Part shown: positions 1-6,927 of the stretch, piece after piece
How the letters are laid out: every line of letters starts with the position of its first letter
How positions within the stretch are numbered: position 1 is the first letter of the stretch
Assembly: GCA_030696435.1 (NCBI GenBank)
Contig: JAUYSF010000082.1
Location: 1 to 19,573, forward strand
Direction: 5' to 3'
DNA length: 19,573 nt
DNA from: Desulfoprunum sp.
GTDB lineage: Bacteria > Desulfobacterota > Desulfobulbia > Desulfobulbales > Desulfocapsaceae
Notes under the pieces: generated by a model
What the model was told of the DNA's origin: nothing
Seen by the model: only the letters and a program-made list of their open reading frames with translations
The model's database searches: none
Program-made: the position numbers and the translations under genes

Positions 1-5
1 GCTGC

Positions 6-1061
6 TCAGCTCAACTCCTCAACCGCCAGTTCCACCGTTTTGCGCAGAACGGACTGCTGGTGAAAGATCGGCTCTTGCAGGCGGCTAGAGAGCATGGCGA
101 CTGCTGGGCGGATATATTCGGCAAAAAAGGCCTTGCCGCGAACCTGTGAAAGGAAGGCAAAGGCCCCAACGATCTGCAGATTCCTCTGCAGGGCGAAAAG
201 AGTGTATTGTCGGCGGAAGGCCTTGGCATCAATGGTCATGCGGTGCCCTAATTGCTCCAGATAAAAATGCAGCAGGCGTTCCTGGATGGCTCCGGGTAAA
301 GCGGCGTAGGGGTCGATCAGCAGCGAGGCCAGATCATAGGCCAGAGGGCCGCGCCGGCCTCCCTGAAAATCAATAATACGGATGTGATCATCGGTGATCA
401 TGATGTTGCGTGACTGGAAATCCCGGTGCAGAAAAAAACCGGCGGGCACCTCGGCCGCCTGACTGGCGATGGCCCGAAATTCATCCTCAATACCTGCAGG
501 GATCCGGCAGCCAAGCATCTCCTGCCAGAAGGCCCGGAGGAAATAACCAGATTCTCTTTCCAGCATCAGCTGCCGGTCATAACAAGGGGTATCCCAGCAC
601 CATGCCTTATCAAAGCCCTGGGCTGCATCGATCTGCATGGCCAGCAGCTGCTCAATTGCCTCTTCATAGAATCGGAGCAGCCCAGCCGTTGCAGAAGGAT
701 CAGCAAAATCCGTTGCGGCAACACGTTCATGGAGCCTGGTATCACCCAGGTCTTCAAAGAGGATCACCCCACTTTCTTCATGCCGGCCGTATAAGGCCGG
801 TACGGGAATCTCTTTGTGCATCAGATGTCGGCCAATATGCCAGGCGGCACCGGCCTCGGCCAAATCCCGTCCCTCCGGAATCGCCGGAAAAACGGCAAGA
901 CAGAGCGGTCTACCGTCCCGATGTAGCCGAACAAAGCAACGGGACGAACCATCGGCGCCAAGGACAGTAGAGGAAAGTCCTGCTGGGTCTGTCTCGTTTG
1001 TGCGGATCAAGCCGGATTGTTCAAGCAGCGGGATCAGGCTTTCGATGAGGTGGTCTTCCAT
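6..1061 (-). CDS. amgK: AmgK-like N-acetylmuramate/N-acetylglucosamine anomeric kinase
   Basis: 351 aa, complete (ATG to TGA). It is a cytoplasmic member of the aminoglycoside phosphotransferase/choline-kinase fold. The catalytic loop HRDFQSRN is at 212-219 (D214 base, N219) and the metal-binding DFQ at 231-233, followed by GPLAYDLASLLIDPY, the pattern typical of AmgK-type sugar kinases rather than antibiotic-resistance kinases. AmgK phosphorylates MurNAc (and GlcNAc) at C1, giving the substrate of MurU. The gene follows the murU-like gene by 37 nt on the same strand, which strongly supports this role. Only a weak ribosome binding site is visible, so it is probably translated within the murU transcript. 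The family assignment is firm. The exact sugar substrate is inferred from the neighbour. Confidence 0.85.
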   Translation of the reverse strand: MEDHLIESLIPLLEQSGLIRTNETDPAGLSSTVLGADGSSRCFVRLHRDGRPLCLAVFPAIPEGRDLAEAGAAWHIGRHLMHKEIPVPALYGRHEESGVILFEDLGDTRLHERVAATDFADPSATAGLLRFYEEAIEQLLAMQIDAAQGFDKAWCWDTPCYDRQLMLERESGYFLRAFWQEMLGCRIPAGIEDEFRAIASQAAEVPAGFFLHRDFQSRNIMITDDHIRIIDFQGGRRGPLAYDLASLLIDPYAALPGAIQERLLHFYLEQLGHRMTIDAKAFRRQYTLFALQRNLQIVGAFAFLSQVRGKAFFAEYIRPAVAMLSSRLQEPIFHQQSVLRKTVELAVEELS

Positions 1062-1098
1062 TGTCGTCAGTGTAAATATTTCTCGTCTTTTCCAGGTT

Positions 1099-1983
1099 TC
1101 AGGCAGAAAGGAGGGTGTCGGCTCTTCTGCTACCGGCCTCTATCTTCACGTTGTCCCAGGCGACTATGCGGCACAGTTGCACGTCATGGCCGACCTCGAC
1201 ATCCCCCAGACAGCACCAGTCCTCCAACGCCAGATCGTCAGCCACCCTGGCCCCGGGGGCTATCAGGAAAGGGTTTTCAGCCAGGTCAACCATTTCCGGC
1301 CAGCGGGGAATGCTTCCCTTGAGCAGTCCGGCATGCAGCTCCAAATAATCCCCAGGTGTGCCCATGTCGGTCCAGTAACTGCCATCCACCGGCAAGGCGG
1401 CTATCTCTTGCCCTTCGGCCAACATATTCTTATAGAGATCGAGGATACAGGAGAACTTTTTCGGGGTAATATCCTGCAGTATTTCCGGTTCGATGACATG
1501 GAGGCCGGTAAAGGCCAGGCAGGGGCTTACCGCATCATTTGCAAAACCGAGCACTCGCTGCCCCGCAACCTGAACGGTGTTGAAACGGGGATAATCGTGG
1601 ACCGCCAAACTCACCTTGGCTCGATTCCCGCAATGGTCGCTGTAGAGCGCTGCAAAATCGATACTATGATAGATATCACCGTTGGTCACCAGCAGCGGTT
1701 CGTCGCGCAGGCAGGCCAGAGCACCCCGAAGACCACCGCCGGTGCCGAGCAGGATCTCTTCTTCGAGCACCACCACCCCCGGCAGACCGGCAAGGGTGGC
1801 CACTATCTGCTCTCGCAGGTGGTGACAGTTGACCACAATATGGTCACAGCCGACATTCTGCAGGCGCCTGATGGTCAGGAGTAAAAGGGGTGTGTTGAGG
1901 ATGGGAAAAAGGGGTTTAGGCCGCAACAGGGTGTGAGGAAGCAAGCGGGTGCCGAAACCGGCGGCAAGGATCATGGCCTGCAT
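1099..1983 (-). CDS. murU: MurU-like sugar-1-phosphate nucleotidyltransferase (MurNAc-1-P uridylyltransferase)
   Basis: 294 aa. The N-terminus carries the nucleotidyltransferase signature LAAGFGTRLLP (residues 6-16) with PKP at 22-24, the sugar-nucleotide loop LGTGGGLRGA near 79-88 and the metal-binding NGD at 101-103. MurU makes UDP-MurNAc from MurNAc-1-phosphate, so salvaged wall sugar bypasses the MurA/MurB steps. The protein is longer than the short Pseudomonas-type MurU. Its last ~60 residues look like a few hexapeptide (left-handed helix) turns, as in GDP-mannose or glucose-1-P nucleotidyltransferases, so another sugar-1-P is possible. The amgK-like gene directly downstream favours MurNAc-1-P. 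An AAGAG ribosome binding site lies about 6 nt before the ATG. Confidence 0.8.
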   Translation of the reverse strand: MQAMILAAGFGTRLLPHTLLRPKPLFPILNTPLLLLTIRRLQNVGCDHIVVNCHHLREQIVATLAGLPGVVVLEEEILLGTGGGLRGALACLRDEPLLVTNGDIYHSIDFAALYSDHCGNRAKVSLAVHDYPRFNTVQVAGQRVLGFANDAVSPCLAFTGLHVIEPEILQDITPKKFSCILDLYKNMLAEGQEIAALPVDGSYWTDMGTPGDYLELHAGLLKGSIPRWPEMVDLAENPFLIAPGARVADDLALEDWCCLGDVEVGHDVQLCRIVAWDNVKIEAGSRRADTLLSA

Positions 1984-2050
1984 AGATATCTCTTTTTGCT
2001 GGTTGCAAATACGGAAGGCTCAATGGCCGATGCAGATGCGAACGCCTCCC

Positions 2051-2893
2051 TCACATCTGCAGAGAACCGTCTTCGCGCTCGGTGATTCCGACCACCACAA
2101 TGCCGGCAGCATCCGCCTCTCGTATCATCTCTTCACGGTCAAAGAGCAGGGATTGTCCGGCCTCAACGGCCAACACCGCCGCCTTGACACCTCTCAGGGT
2201 CGTTATAGTGGCCAGCCCCGTAGCGGGCAGATCGAAGCGAAAATCCTGACCGGGTTTACGCACCTTGACCACCACCGCTTTTTCCTTGGCCAGAAGACCG
2301 CCGCGTCTGATCGTCGCATCGGTTCCTTCAATGGCCTCAACCGCCAGCACAGAACGGTTGCGGACCACGACGCACTGGCCGATATCGAGCTGGCCGATGG
2401 CCCGGGCATTTTTCCAGCCGAATTCAATATCGATGATCTGCTGCTGTGTAGGTCTGGCCTTTGTCAGGATACCCTGAGGAAAAAGCAGATGCTCCAGGTA
2501 GAGGGTTGACTCACGCACCGCAATGCCTTCCTGCTCCAGCGCCCCGGCCACTGCCCGCAGAATGGAGTCATCCTGTTTGCTGTCAATCTTGTTCCACAGA
2601 GAAAGGCCTTTGAGATCAGGAAGAACGTCTCGGAAAATCTTGGTCTTGGTGATGGAGCCGAGAAAAACCGCCTCGCTCACATTGTTGCTCTTGAAAAATT
2701 TAATAACCTTGCCAAGCTGTCCCAGTTTAACCCAGCAGACCTCATCGGCGGCCTCGGCTACTTCATGGGCCGTCTCACCCTTATGGGCCACCACGAGGAC
2801 GGTCCGGCCGGCCTTCCTGGCCGCCTCGACAAAGAGCAGAGGGAACTGGCCGCCACCGGCTATGATGCCTATATTTCCGAGATGCATTGTCAT
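2051..2893 (-). CDS. lpxI: UDP-2,3-diacylglucosamine pyrophosphatase LpxI
   Basis: 280 aa, full length for LpxI (DUF1009). It hydrolyses UDP-2,3-diacylglucosamine to lipid X and UMP, the fourth Raetz-pathway step, and replaces the unrelated LpxH in many non-gammaproteobacteria. The N-terminal GIIAGGGQFPLL and the C-terminal block FDLPATGLATI are diagnostic. D221 in that block matches the catalytic Asp described for Caulobacter LpxI. It starts 12 nt after lpxA stops; an AAGAGA ribosome binding site overlaps the lpxA stop. lpxB, the next pathway enzyme, is not downstream as often seen; murU and amgK follow instead. Confidence 0.95.
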   Translation of the reverse strand: MTMHLGNIGIIAGGGQFPLLFVEAARKAGRTVLVVAHKGETAHEVAEAADEVCWVKLGQLGKVIKFFKSNNVSEAVFLGSITKTKIFRDVLPDLKGLSLWNKIDSKQDDSILRAVAGALEQEGIAVRESTLYLEHLLFPQGILTKARPTQQQIIDIEFGWKNARAIGQLDIGQCVVVRNRSVLAVEAIEGTDATIRRGGLLAKEKAVVVKVRKPGQDFRFDLPATGLATITTLRGVKAAVLAVEAGQSLLFDREEMIREADAAGIVVVGITEREDGSLQM

Positions 2894-2905
2894 AGAGAGA
2901 TTCTC

Positions 2906-3703
2906 TTAATCCTCGACCGTGCGCTTGACGACTCCGCGCTTGGACTCTTCAAAGAACCTGATAAGACAGGCAACCTCAGGGCAATCCGGAAATTCGGCCC
3001 TGGCCTGCTCAAGGGCATCTTTCATCAAAAGATCCGGGGTGCGGAAAATAATTCTGAAGGCGGCCTCCAGATTATTGATCGTCTCACGGTTAAAACCATT
3101 ACGTTTCAGCCCGATCTTATTGATCCCGGAAATCCGGGTGCGATTACGGGTCCCGGCCAGGATGACATAGGGCGGAACATCGAGACTGATCCCGGATACC
3201 CCACCGATATAGCTGTATTTGCCGATACGGCAGAACTGATGCACCGCCACCAGACCGCCGATCGAGGCACGGTCACCCACCTTGACATGGCCGGCCAGGG
3301 TCGCGACATTGGCCAGGATAATATGATCTCCCAGTGTGCAATCATGGGCGACATGGGTATAGGCCATCAGCAGGTTATGGTTGCCGATAACGGTTTTGGC
3401 GTGGCCATGCGGTGTGCCACGGTGGATCGAGGCATACTCGCGGATCTGATTGTCGGAACCGATAATGAGCTCGGTCGGTTCCCCTTTGTAACTGAGATCC
3501 TGAGGGGCACCACCGATCGAGGCAAAAGAACCGATGAGATTGCGCTTACCGATGGTGGTCGGGCCGCTCACTACGGCATGGGCCTCGATCCGGGTGTCGG
3601 CATCGATTCGGACACCTGCTTCGATGACTGCATAGGGACCTACGGAGACGGATGCATCTAGCTCGGCCTTACTGTCAATAACTGCTGTTGGATGAATAGA
3701 CAT
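2906..3703 (-). CDS. lpxA: UDP-N-acetylglucosamine acyltransferase LpxA
   Basis: 265 aa, usual length. It transfers 3-hydroxyacyl from ACP to the 3-OH of UDP-GlcNAc, the first lipid A step, in the cytoplasm as a trimer. Left-handed beta-helix hexapeptides run from residue ~2 to ~185, followed by a helical tail. The THVAHD motif places the catalytic His at H120 (E. coli H125). VHQF (H155) and the GG pair at 167-168 are present; G168 aligns with E. coli G173, the glycine that permits a C14 chain, so a long 3-hydroxyacyl donor is predicted. The start MSIHPTAVID is the canonical family start. No Shine-Dalgarno sequence precedes it, and the upstream 40 nt are very AT-rich. Confidence 0.96.
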   Translation of the reverse strand: MSIHPTAVIDSKAELDASVSVGPYAVIEAGVRIDADTRIEAHAVVSGPTTIGKRNLIGSFASIGGAPQDLSYKGEPTELIIGSDNQIREYASIHRGTPHGHAKTVIGNHNLLMAYTHVAHDCTLGDHIILANVATLAGHVKVGDRASIGGLVAVHQFCRIGKYSYIGGVSGISLDVPPYVILAGTRNRTRISGINKIGLKRNGFNRETINNLEAAFRIIFRTPDLLMKDALEQARAEFPDCPEVACLIRFFEESKRGVVKRTVED

Positions 3704-3713
3704 AAATAATTAT

Positions 3714-3742
3714 ATTATTGAGTGATATTTTATAGTTGACAA
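3714..3742 (-). promoter_or_regulatory. Candidate sigma-70 promoter for lpxA-lpxI-murU-amgK
   Basis: Read on the minus strand, TTGTCA (3737-3742) and AATAAT (3714-3719) are separated by exactly 17 nt in an AT-rich tract. Transcription would start near 3707, only about 4 nt before the lpxA ATG, giving a nearly leaderless mRNA. This fits the missing ribosome binding site and the terminator just upstream. A better -10 hexamer (TATAAT, 3709-3714) exists, but its 22-nt spacing is too long. Confidence 0.35.
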
Positions 3743-3854
3743 ATAGTCGAAGGCCAAGTTTCAAACAGACGGAAACAGCTGCGCTCTCCTTACCGGCAAA
3801 ACCATTGTCGCGCAAGACCTTTCTTAGCCCTTTTTTCAGCTCTTTATCTGTAGC

Positions 3855-3882
3855 AAAAAGCCGCACTGGCAAACCAGCGGGC
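3855..3882 (-). terminator. Rho-independent terminator after fabZ
   Basis: On the minus strand, starting 14 nt after the fabZ stop, GCCCGCTGG and CCAGTGCGGC pair across a TTTG loop (nine pairs with one bulged C and one G-U pair), immediately followed by TTTTT. This ends or attenuates the lpxD-fabZ transcript before lpxA. Confidence 0.6.
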
Positions 3883-3896
3883 AACTCACCGATTTT

Positions 3897-4349
3897 TTAG
3901 GAGAAGGAGGCCATCAGTTCCGCTTCGGCAACAAGATTGTCGTCGACATAGGCCTTGCCGCTCATCATCATGATCGTGCGTTTCTGTTTGATCATCTCAA
4001 GTTTTAAAATCAGTTGGTCTCCCGGCACCACCGGTTTACGGAACCTGGCCTTGTCAATACCGGCGAAAAATAGCAGTTTCTGCCCTACTGATTCAGGATT
4101 GGCATAGAAGGCCAGGACACCGCCGACCTGGGCCATACCTTCGAGGATCAACACCCCCGGCATGACCGGGCGACCGGGGAAATGGCCCTGGAAGAAAGGT
4201 TCGTTGATCGTCACGTTCTTAAGGCCGATTATCTCCTTGCCTGGCTCGATCGACAGAATCCTGTCCACCATGACAAAGGGATACCGGTGCGGCAGAAGCC
4301 GCATTATCTCAACTATATCTATGCTCTCCGGAACAATTACCGTACTCAT
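3897..4349 (-). CDS. fabZ: 3-hydroxyacyl-ACP dehydratase FabZ
   Basis: 150 aa, usual size for a hot-dog fold dehydratase. It removes water from 3-hydroxyacyl-ACP in fatty acid elongation. The motif [20 protein letters not shown] holds the catalytic pair H56 and E70, and LPHRYPF at 19-25 is the family N-terminal signature. Its place between lpxD and lpxA is the classic arrangement, because FabZ competes with LpxA and LpxD for 3-hydroxyacyl-ACP. Its ATG overlaps the lpxD stop (ATGA), so translation is probably coupled. A terminator hairpin follows the stop. Confidence 0.96.
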   Translation of the reverse strand: MSTVIVPESIDIVEIMRLLPHRYPFVMVDRILSIEPGKEIIGLKNVTINEPFFQGHFPGRPVMPGVLILEGMAQVGGVLAFYANPESVGQKLLFFAGIDKARFRKPVVPGDQLILKLEMIKQKRTIMMMSGKAYVDDNLVAEAELMASFS

Positions 4350-5419
4350 GCCACCTCTCTCCCCGCAGCCTCTTTCAGCTCGTCTCTCGCCTGTAATTGG
4401 GCCACATCTTTTTTCATTTTTCTGATTTCACTGTATATTTCTGGAAGTTTTGCAAAAATGGATACCGCCTTCGTCCAGGTTCTGATCGGGATGGCCGGCA
4501 CCCCGCCGACCATTGAGCCCTGGGGCTGATTGCCATGAACTCCGCTGCAGGCCGCCACCATCACCCGGTCTTCGAGGTGTATATGCCCCTTGATGGCGGA
4601 CTGCCCGCCCATGACCACACTGCGGCCCAAGGTCGTCGAGCCGGCAATCCCGGCCTGAGCCACCAAGAGAGAGTTTTCACCTATCACGACATTATGACCG
4701 ACCTGCACAAGGTTGTCGATCTTGACCCCGGACTTGATCCAGGTCACCCCATAGGTCGCCCGGTCGACGCAGGAATTGGCCCCGATTTCCACGTCATCGT
4801 CAATCCGGACAATGCCGACCTGGGGCCGCTTGACATGATTGCCGTTTGTATCGGTGGCATAGCCATAACCGTCGGCCCCGATGATCACCCCGGAATGGAT
4901 AATCACCCGGCGGCCAACCTGCGATCCCGAAGAGAGGACGGCATTGGCCTTGATGACCGTATCCTCGCCAATCTCGACATCGTTGCCGATCACCACTCCT
5001 GACTCGATGCGCACCCGTCTCCCGACCCTGACCCGATCGCCAAGGACCGCCAGTGGTGCGATAGTGATTTCCGGATGAAGCTCGCAGTTCTCACCGACAA
5101 AGGCCCTCTCATGCACCCCGGCGGCCACAAAGGGCACTGCCAGAAAAGCATTGTGGATAATCGCCCCCGCCAGGTTCGGATCCTTCACCCGGATAAGTGT
5201 TTTGCCGGGAAGTTCCTCAAGGTTCGTGGGCACCAAAAAGGCAGAGGCCTGGCTCTCTTTGAGGGTCTGAACATTAGCCGCCTTAACGAGAAACGACAGA
5301 TCACCCACTCCGGCCGAGGCCAATGGCGCAAAGCCGGTGACGATCAGGTCCTTATCGCCGGTTATTTGCCCGTCGACCAGCCGAGCCACCTCTTCCAGTT
5401 TCATATTCTTCGTGTTCAT
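4346..5419 (-). CDS. lpxD: UDP-3-O-acylglucosamine N-acyltransferase LpxD
   Basis: 357 aa, typical length. It adds the second 3-hydroxyacyl chain (N-linked) to UDP-3-O-acyl-GlcN, the third lipid A step. An N-terminal uridine-binding domain (about 1-100, including GDLSFL) is followed by a long hexapeptide beta-helix (about 105-310) and a C-terminal helix (about 318-352). H242 in [10 protein letters not shown] matches the catalytic His of E. coli LpxD (H239), and [10 protein letters not shown] (179-188) is conserved. The first ATG is used here, with a purine-rich GGTGAGAGA directly before it; a second ATG five codons in is a weaker option. The gene is coupled to fabZ by a 4-nt overlap. The 157-nt gap upstream to namZ is mostly a repeat element. 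Confidence 0.96.
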   Translation of the reverse strand: MNTKNMKLEEVARLVDGQITGDKDLIVTGFAPLASAGVGDLSFLVKAANVQTLKESQASAFLVPTNLEELPGKTLIRVKDPNLAGAIIHNAFLAVPFVAAGVHERAFVGENCELHPEITIAPLAVLGDRVRVGRRVRIESGVVIGNDVEIGEDTVIKANAVLSSGSQVGRRVIIHSGVIIGADGYGYATDTNGNHVKRPQVGIVRIDDDVEIGANSCVDRATYGVTWIKSGVKIDNLVQVGHNVVIGENSLLVAQAGIAGSTTLGRSVVMGGQSAIKGHIHLEDRVMVAACSGVHGNQPQGSMVGGVPAIPIRTWTKAVSIFAKLPEIYSEIRKMKKDVAQLQARDELKEAAGREVA

Positions 5420-5444
5420 TCTCTCACCGATCAGGGGTTGCGCA

Positions 5445-5578
5445 GAGTAATTCCGTTTCTAAATCAAAATGAGAACGCGAAGGCAAGCGAGCAGCGACGA
5501 GACCGTACATTGAGTACGGCGAGGAGCCGCACAGCGTAGCCGACAAAGTTAACGTTTGATTTCGAATTGGAATAGCTC
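5445..5578. repeat. Dispersed repeat with terminal inverted repeats (MITE-like, no ORF)
   Basis: A ~134-bp element fills almost the whole namZ-lpxD gap. The ends are inverted copies: 5445-5468 and 5555-5578 match at 19 of 24 positions, with the shared core ATTCCNNTTCNAAATCAAA. The centre has a perfect hairpin CCGTAC-ATTGA-GTACGG (5503-5519). The segment 5470-5503 recurs at 19437-19470 with two mismatches in 34. No transposase is present, and the right end touches the namZ stop codon. It could be a non-autonomous mobile element or a REP-like structured repeat. Confidence 0.75.
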
Positions 5579-6764
5579 ATCCGTGTTGTTCGCTCATTTG
5601 ATAGAGCAAATAGCTGCGACGCAGTTGCTTGAAATTTTCCAGACCGGCCTGCCAACTTTCCTCCAGCTTAAGGACCGACACACCGTCTTCAAGGAGCCAG
5701 CGGACTTCCCCGTCACCAAGGATCAGATCGATGGGCAGCCGTTCAAACTCATATTCATAGGGTGGCTGTTTATAGCAAAACTCTTCGGGATAGAGCTGCA
5801 AGACCGCCTGCAGGAGGGCAAGGCTCGTCCGGTAAGGCTTAAAAACGGCTGTATCCGTCACATGCAGCTGAAAACCCGCGCAGGCGGTTTGGGCCCACTT
5901 GCCCGAGGTGGGTTCGAAGATCAGCGGCCTGAGGCTGCAGCCGGGCAGAGGCGTTGCAGTGAGGCGTTCAAGGATGTCTTCGCACCGCCAAAAAGGTGCA
6001 CCCACCAGCTCGAAGGGTAAGGTGGTGCCCCGGCCTTCGGAGATGTTGGTCCCCTCCCAAATGACTTGACCGGGATAGACCATGGCGGTTTCCGGGGTCG
6101 GCATGTTCGGCGAGGGAAAGACCCACGGGAAGCCGGTATCCCGGAACAACATATGGCGTTGCCAGCCCTGCATCGGGATGATTTCCAGGTCGGCACCGAG
6201 GGCAAATTCACTGTTGATATAGAGGGCCAGCTCGCCAAAGGTCAGGCCGTGGCGCATCGGCAGAGGGTAGAGCCCGACAAAGGAGCTGCACTCAGGTCTG
6301 AGGATGTTGCCCTCCACCTCAAGTCCTCCGACCGGGTTTGGACGGTCGAGGACAATCACCTTCTTACCGTAACGAGCTGCGGCCTCCAGACAATAGGCCA
6401 TGGTATACAGAAAGGTATAGACTCTGGTGCCGACATCAACAATATCGATCAGCAGAACATCGAGCTCATCAAACATCTCTTGGCTCGGGCGACGGCTCTC
6501 CCCATAGAGACTGTAGAGAGGGAGGCCTGTCTGCATGTCGGTCTGGTGCGCAGACTCCACCATATTGTCCTGTTTCTCACAGAAAAAGCCATGCTGAGGT
6601 GAAAAAAGGCAGGTCAACTGCGCCCCGAATTTTTCCTGCAGAAGCAGTCGCCCGTGCCGCAGGTGTCTGTCGGTCGAGGCCTGGTTGGACAACAATCCCA
6701 GCCGTTTGCCGGCAAGCAGAGGCCAGTCGCCGGCCAGCAGTCGTTCAAGTCCAATCTGAATCAT
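5577..6764 (-). CDS. namZ: DUF1343 exo-beta-N-acetylmuramidase (NamZ family)
   Basis: 395 aa from the ATG at 6764. NamZ enzymes remove terminal MurNAc from peptidoglycan fragments. Family blocks from this start: GLLSNQ (23-28), SPQHGF (55-60), DVGTRVYTF (110-118), DRPNPVGG (140-147), SPNMPT (218-223) and EGTNISEGRGTTLPFE (237-252). The start MIQIGLERLL fits the family, but no start has a clear ribosome binding site; ATG 6797 (+11 aa) and TTG 6809 (+15 aa) are alternatives, and an in-frame TAG at 6822-6824 blocks anything longer. None gives a signal peptide, so a cytoplasmic enzyme is expected, unlike exported relatives. amgK and murU further along the same strand suggest a MurNAc salvage role. 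Confidence 0.88.
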   Translation of the reverse strand: MIQIGLERLLAGDWPLLAGKRLGLLSNQASTDRHLRHGRLLLQEKFGAQLTCLFSPQHGFFCEKQDNMVESAHQTDMQTGLPLYSLYGESRRPSQEMFDELDVLLIDIVDVGTRVYTFLYTMAYCLEAAARYGKKVIVLDRPNPVGGLEVEGNILRPECSSFVGLYPLPMRHGLTFGELALYINSEFALGADLEIIPMQGWQRHMLFRDTGFPWVFPSPNMPTPETAMVYPGQVIWEGTNISEGRGTTLPFELVGAPFWRCEDILERLTATPLPGCSLRPLIFEPTSGKWAQTACAGFQLHVTDTAVFKPYRTSLALLQAVLQLYPEEFCYKQPPYEYEFERLPIDLILGDGEVRWLLEDGVSVLKLEESWQAGLENFKQLRRSYLLYQMSEQHG

Positions 6765-6880
6765 AGCACCATCAGGAGTTACGTAAAAAGAGCACATCGT
6801 AGTTGTCAATACAGCGACATACTACCGGTGCGAGGGGAAAAAGTCAAAATCTAGATGGGAAGTGACTGGGGATCGATCTA

Positions 6881-6914
6881 CTGCCGGGCTCCTTTATGAT
6901 GAGTCCGGCGGCAG
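6881..6914 (-). terminator. Hairpin downstream of the glycosidase-like gene
   Basis: CTGCCG...CGGCAG with inner GG/CC and CTC/GAG pairs and a 9-nt loop starts about 14 nt after the stop at 6928. There is no T-run after it, so it may be a weak or Rho-assisted terminator, or an RNA-end stabiliser. Confidence 0.3.
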
Positions 6915-6927
6915 ATTGAGGAGACAA

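Noticed and set aside
814..1884. 356-codon plus-strand ORF
   Set aside because: Antisense to amgK and murU, both of which have clear motifs; the translated product has no recognisable domain.
2765..3661. 298-codon plus-strand ORF
   Set aside because: Antisense shadow of lpxA and lpxI; the repeated hexapeptide coding produces a long open antisense frame.
3786..3799. Shared 13-mer CTCCTTACCGGCA near 3786 and 16636
   Set aside because: A match this short is expected by chance in a window of this size and the flanks do not align.
3675..3884. 69-codon minus-strand ORF between fabZ and lpxA
   Set aside because: It starts with TTG inside the terminator hairpin with no properly spaced ribosome binding site, ends inside lpxA, and its second half is only AT-rich promoter-like sequence.
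5464..5655. 63-codon minus-strand ORF across the namZ end and the repeat
   Set aside because: It overlaps namZ in another frame and its C-terminal half is simply translation of the dispersed repeat.
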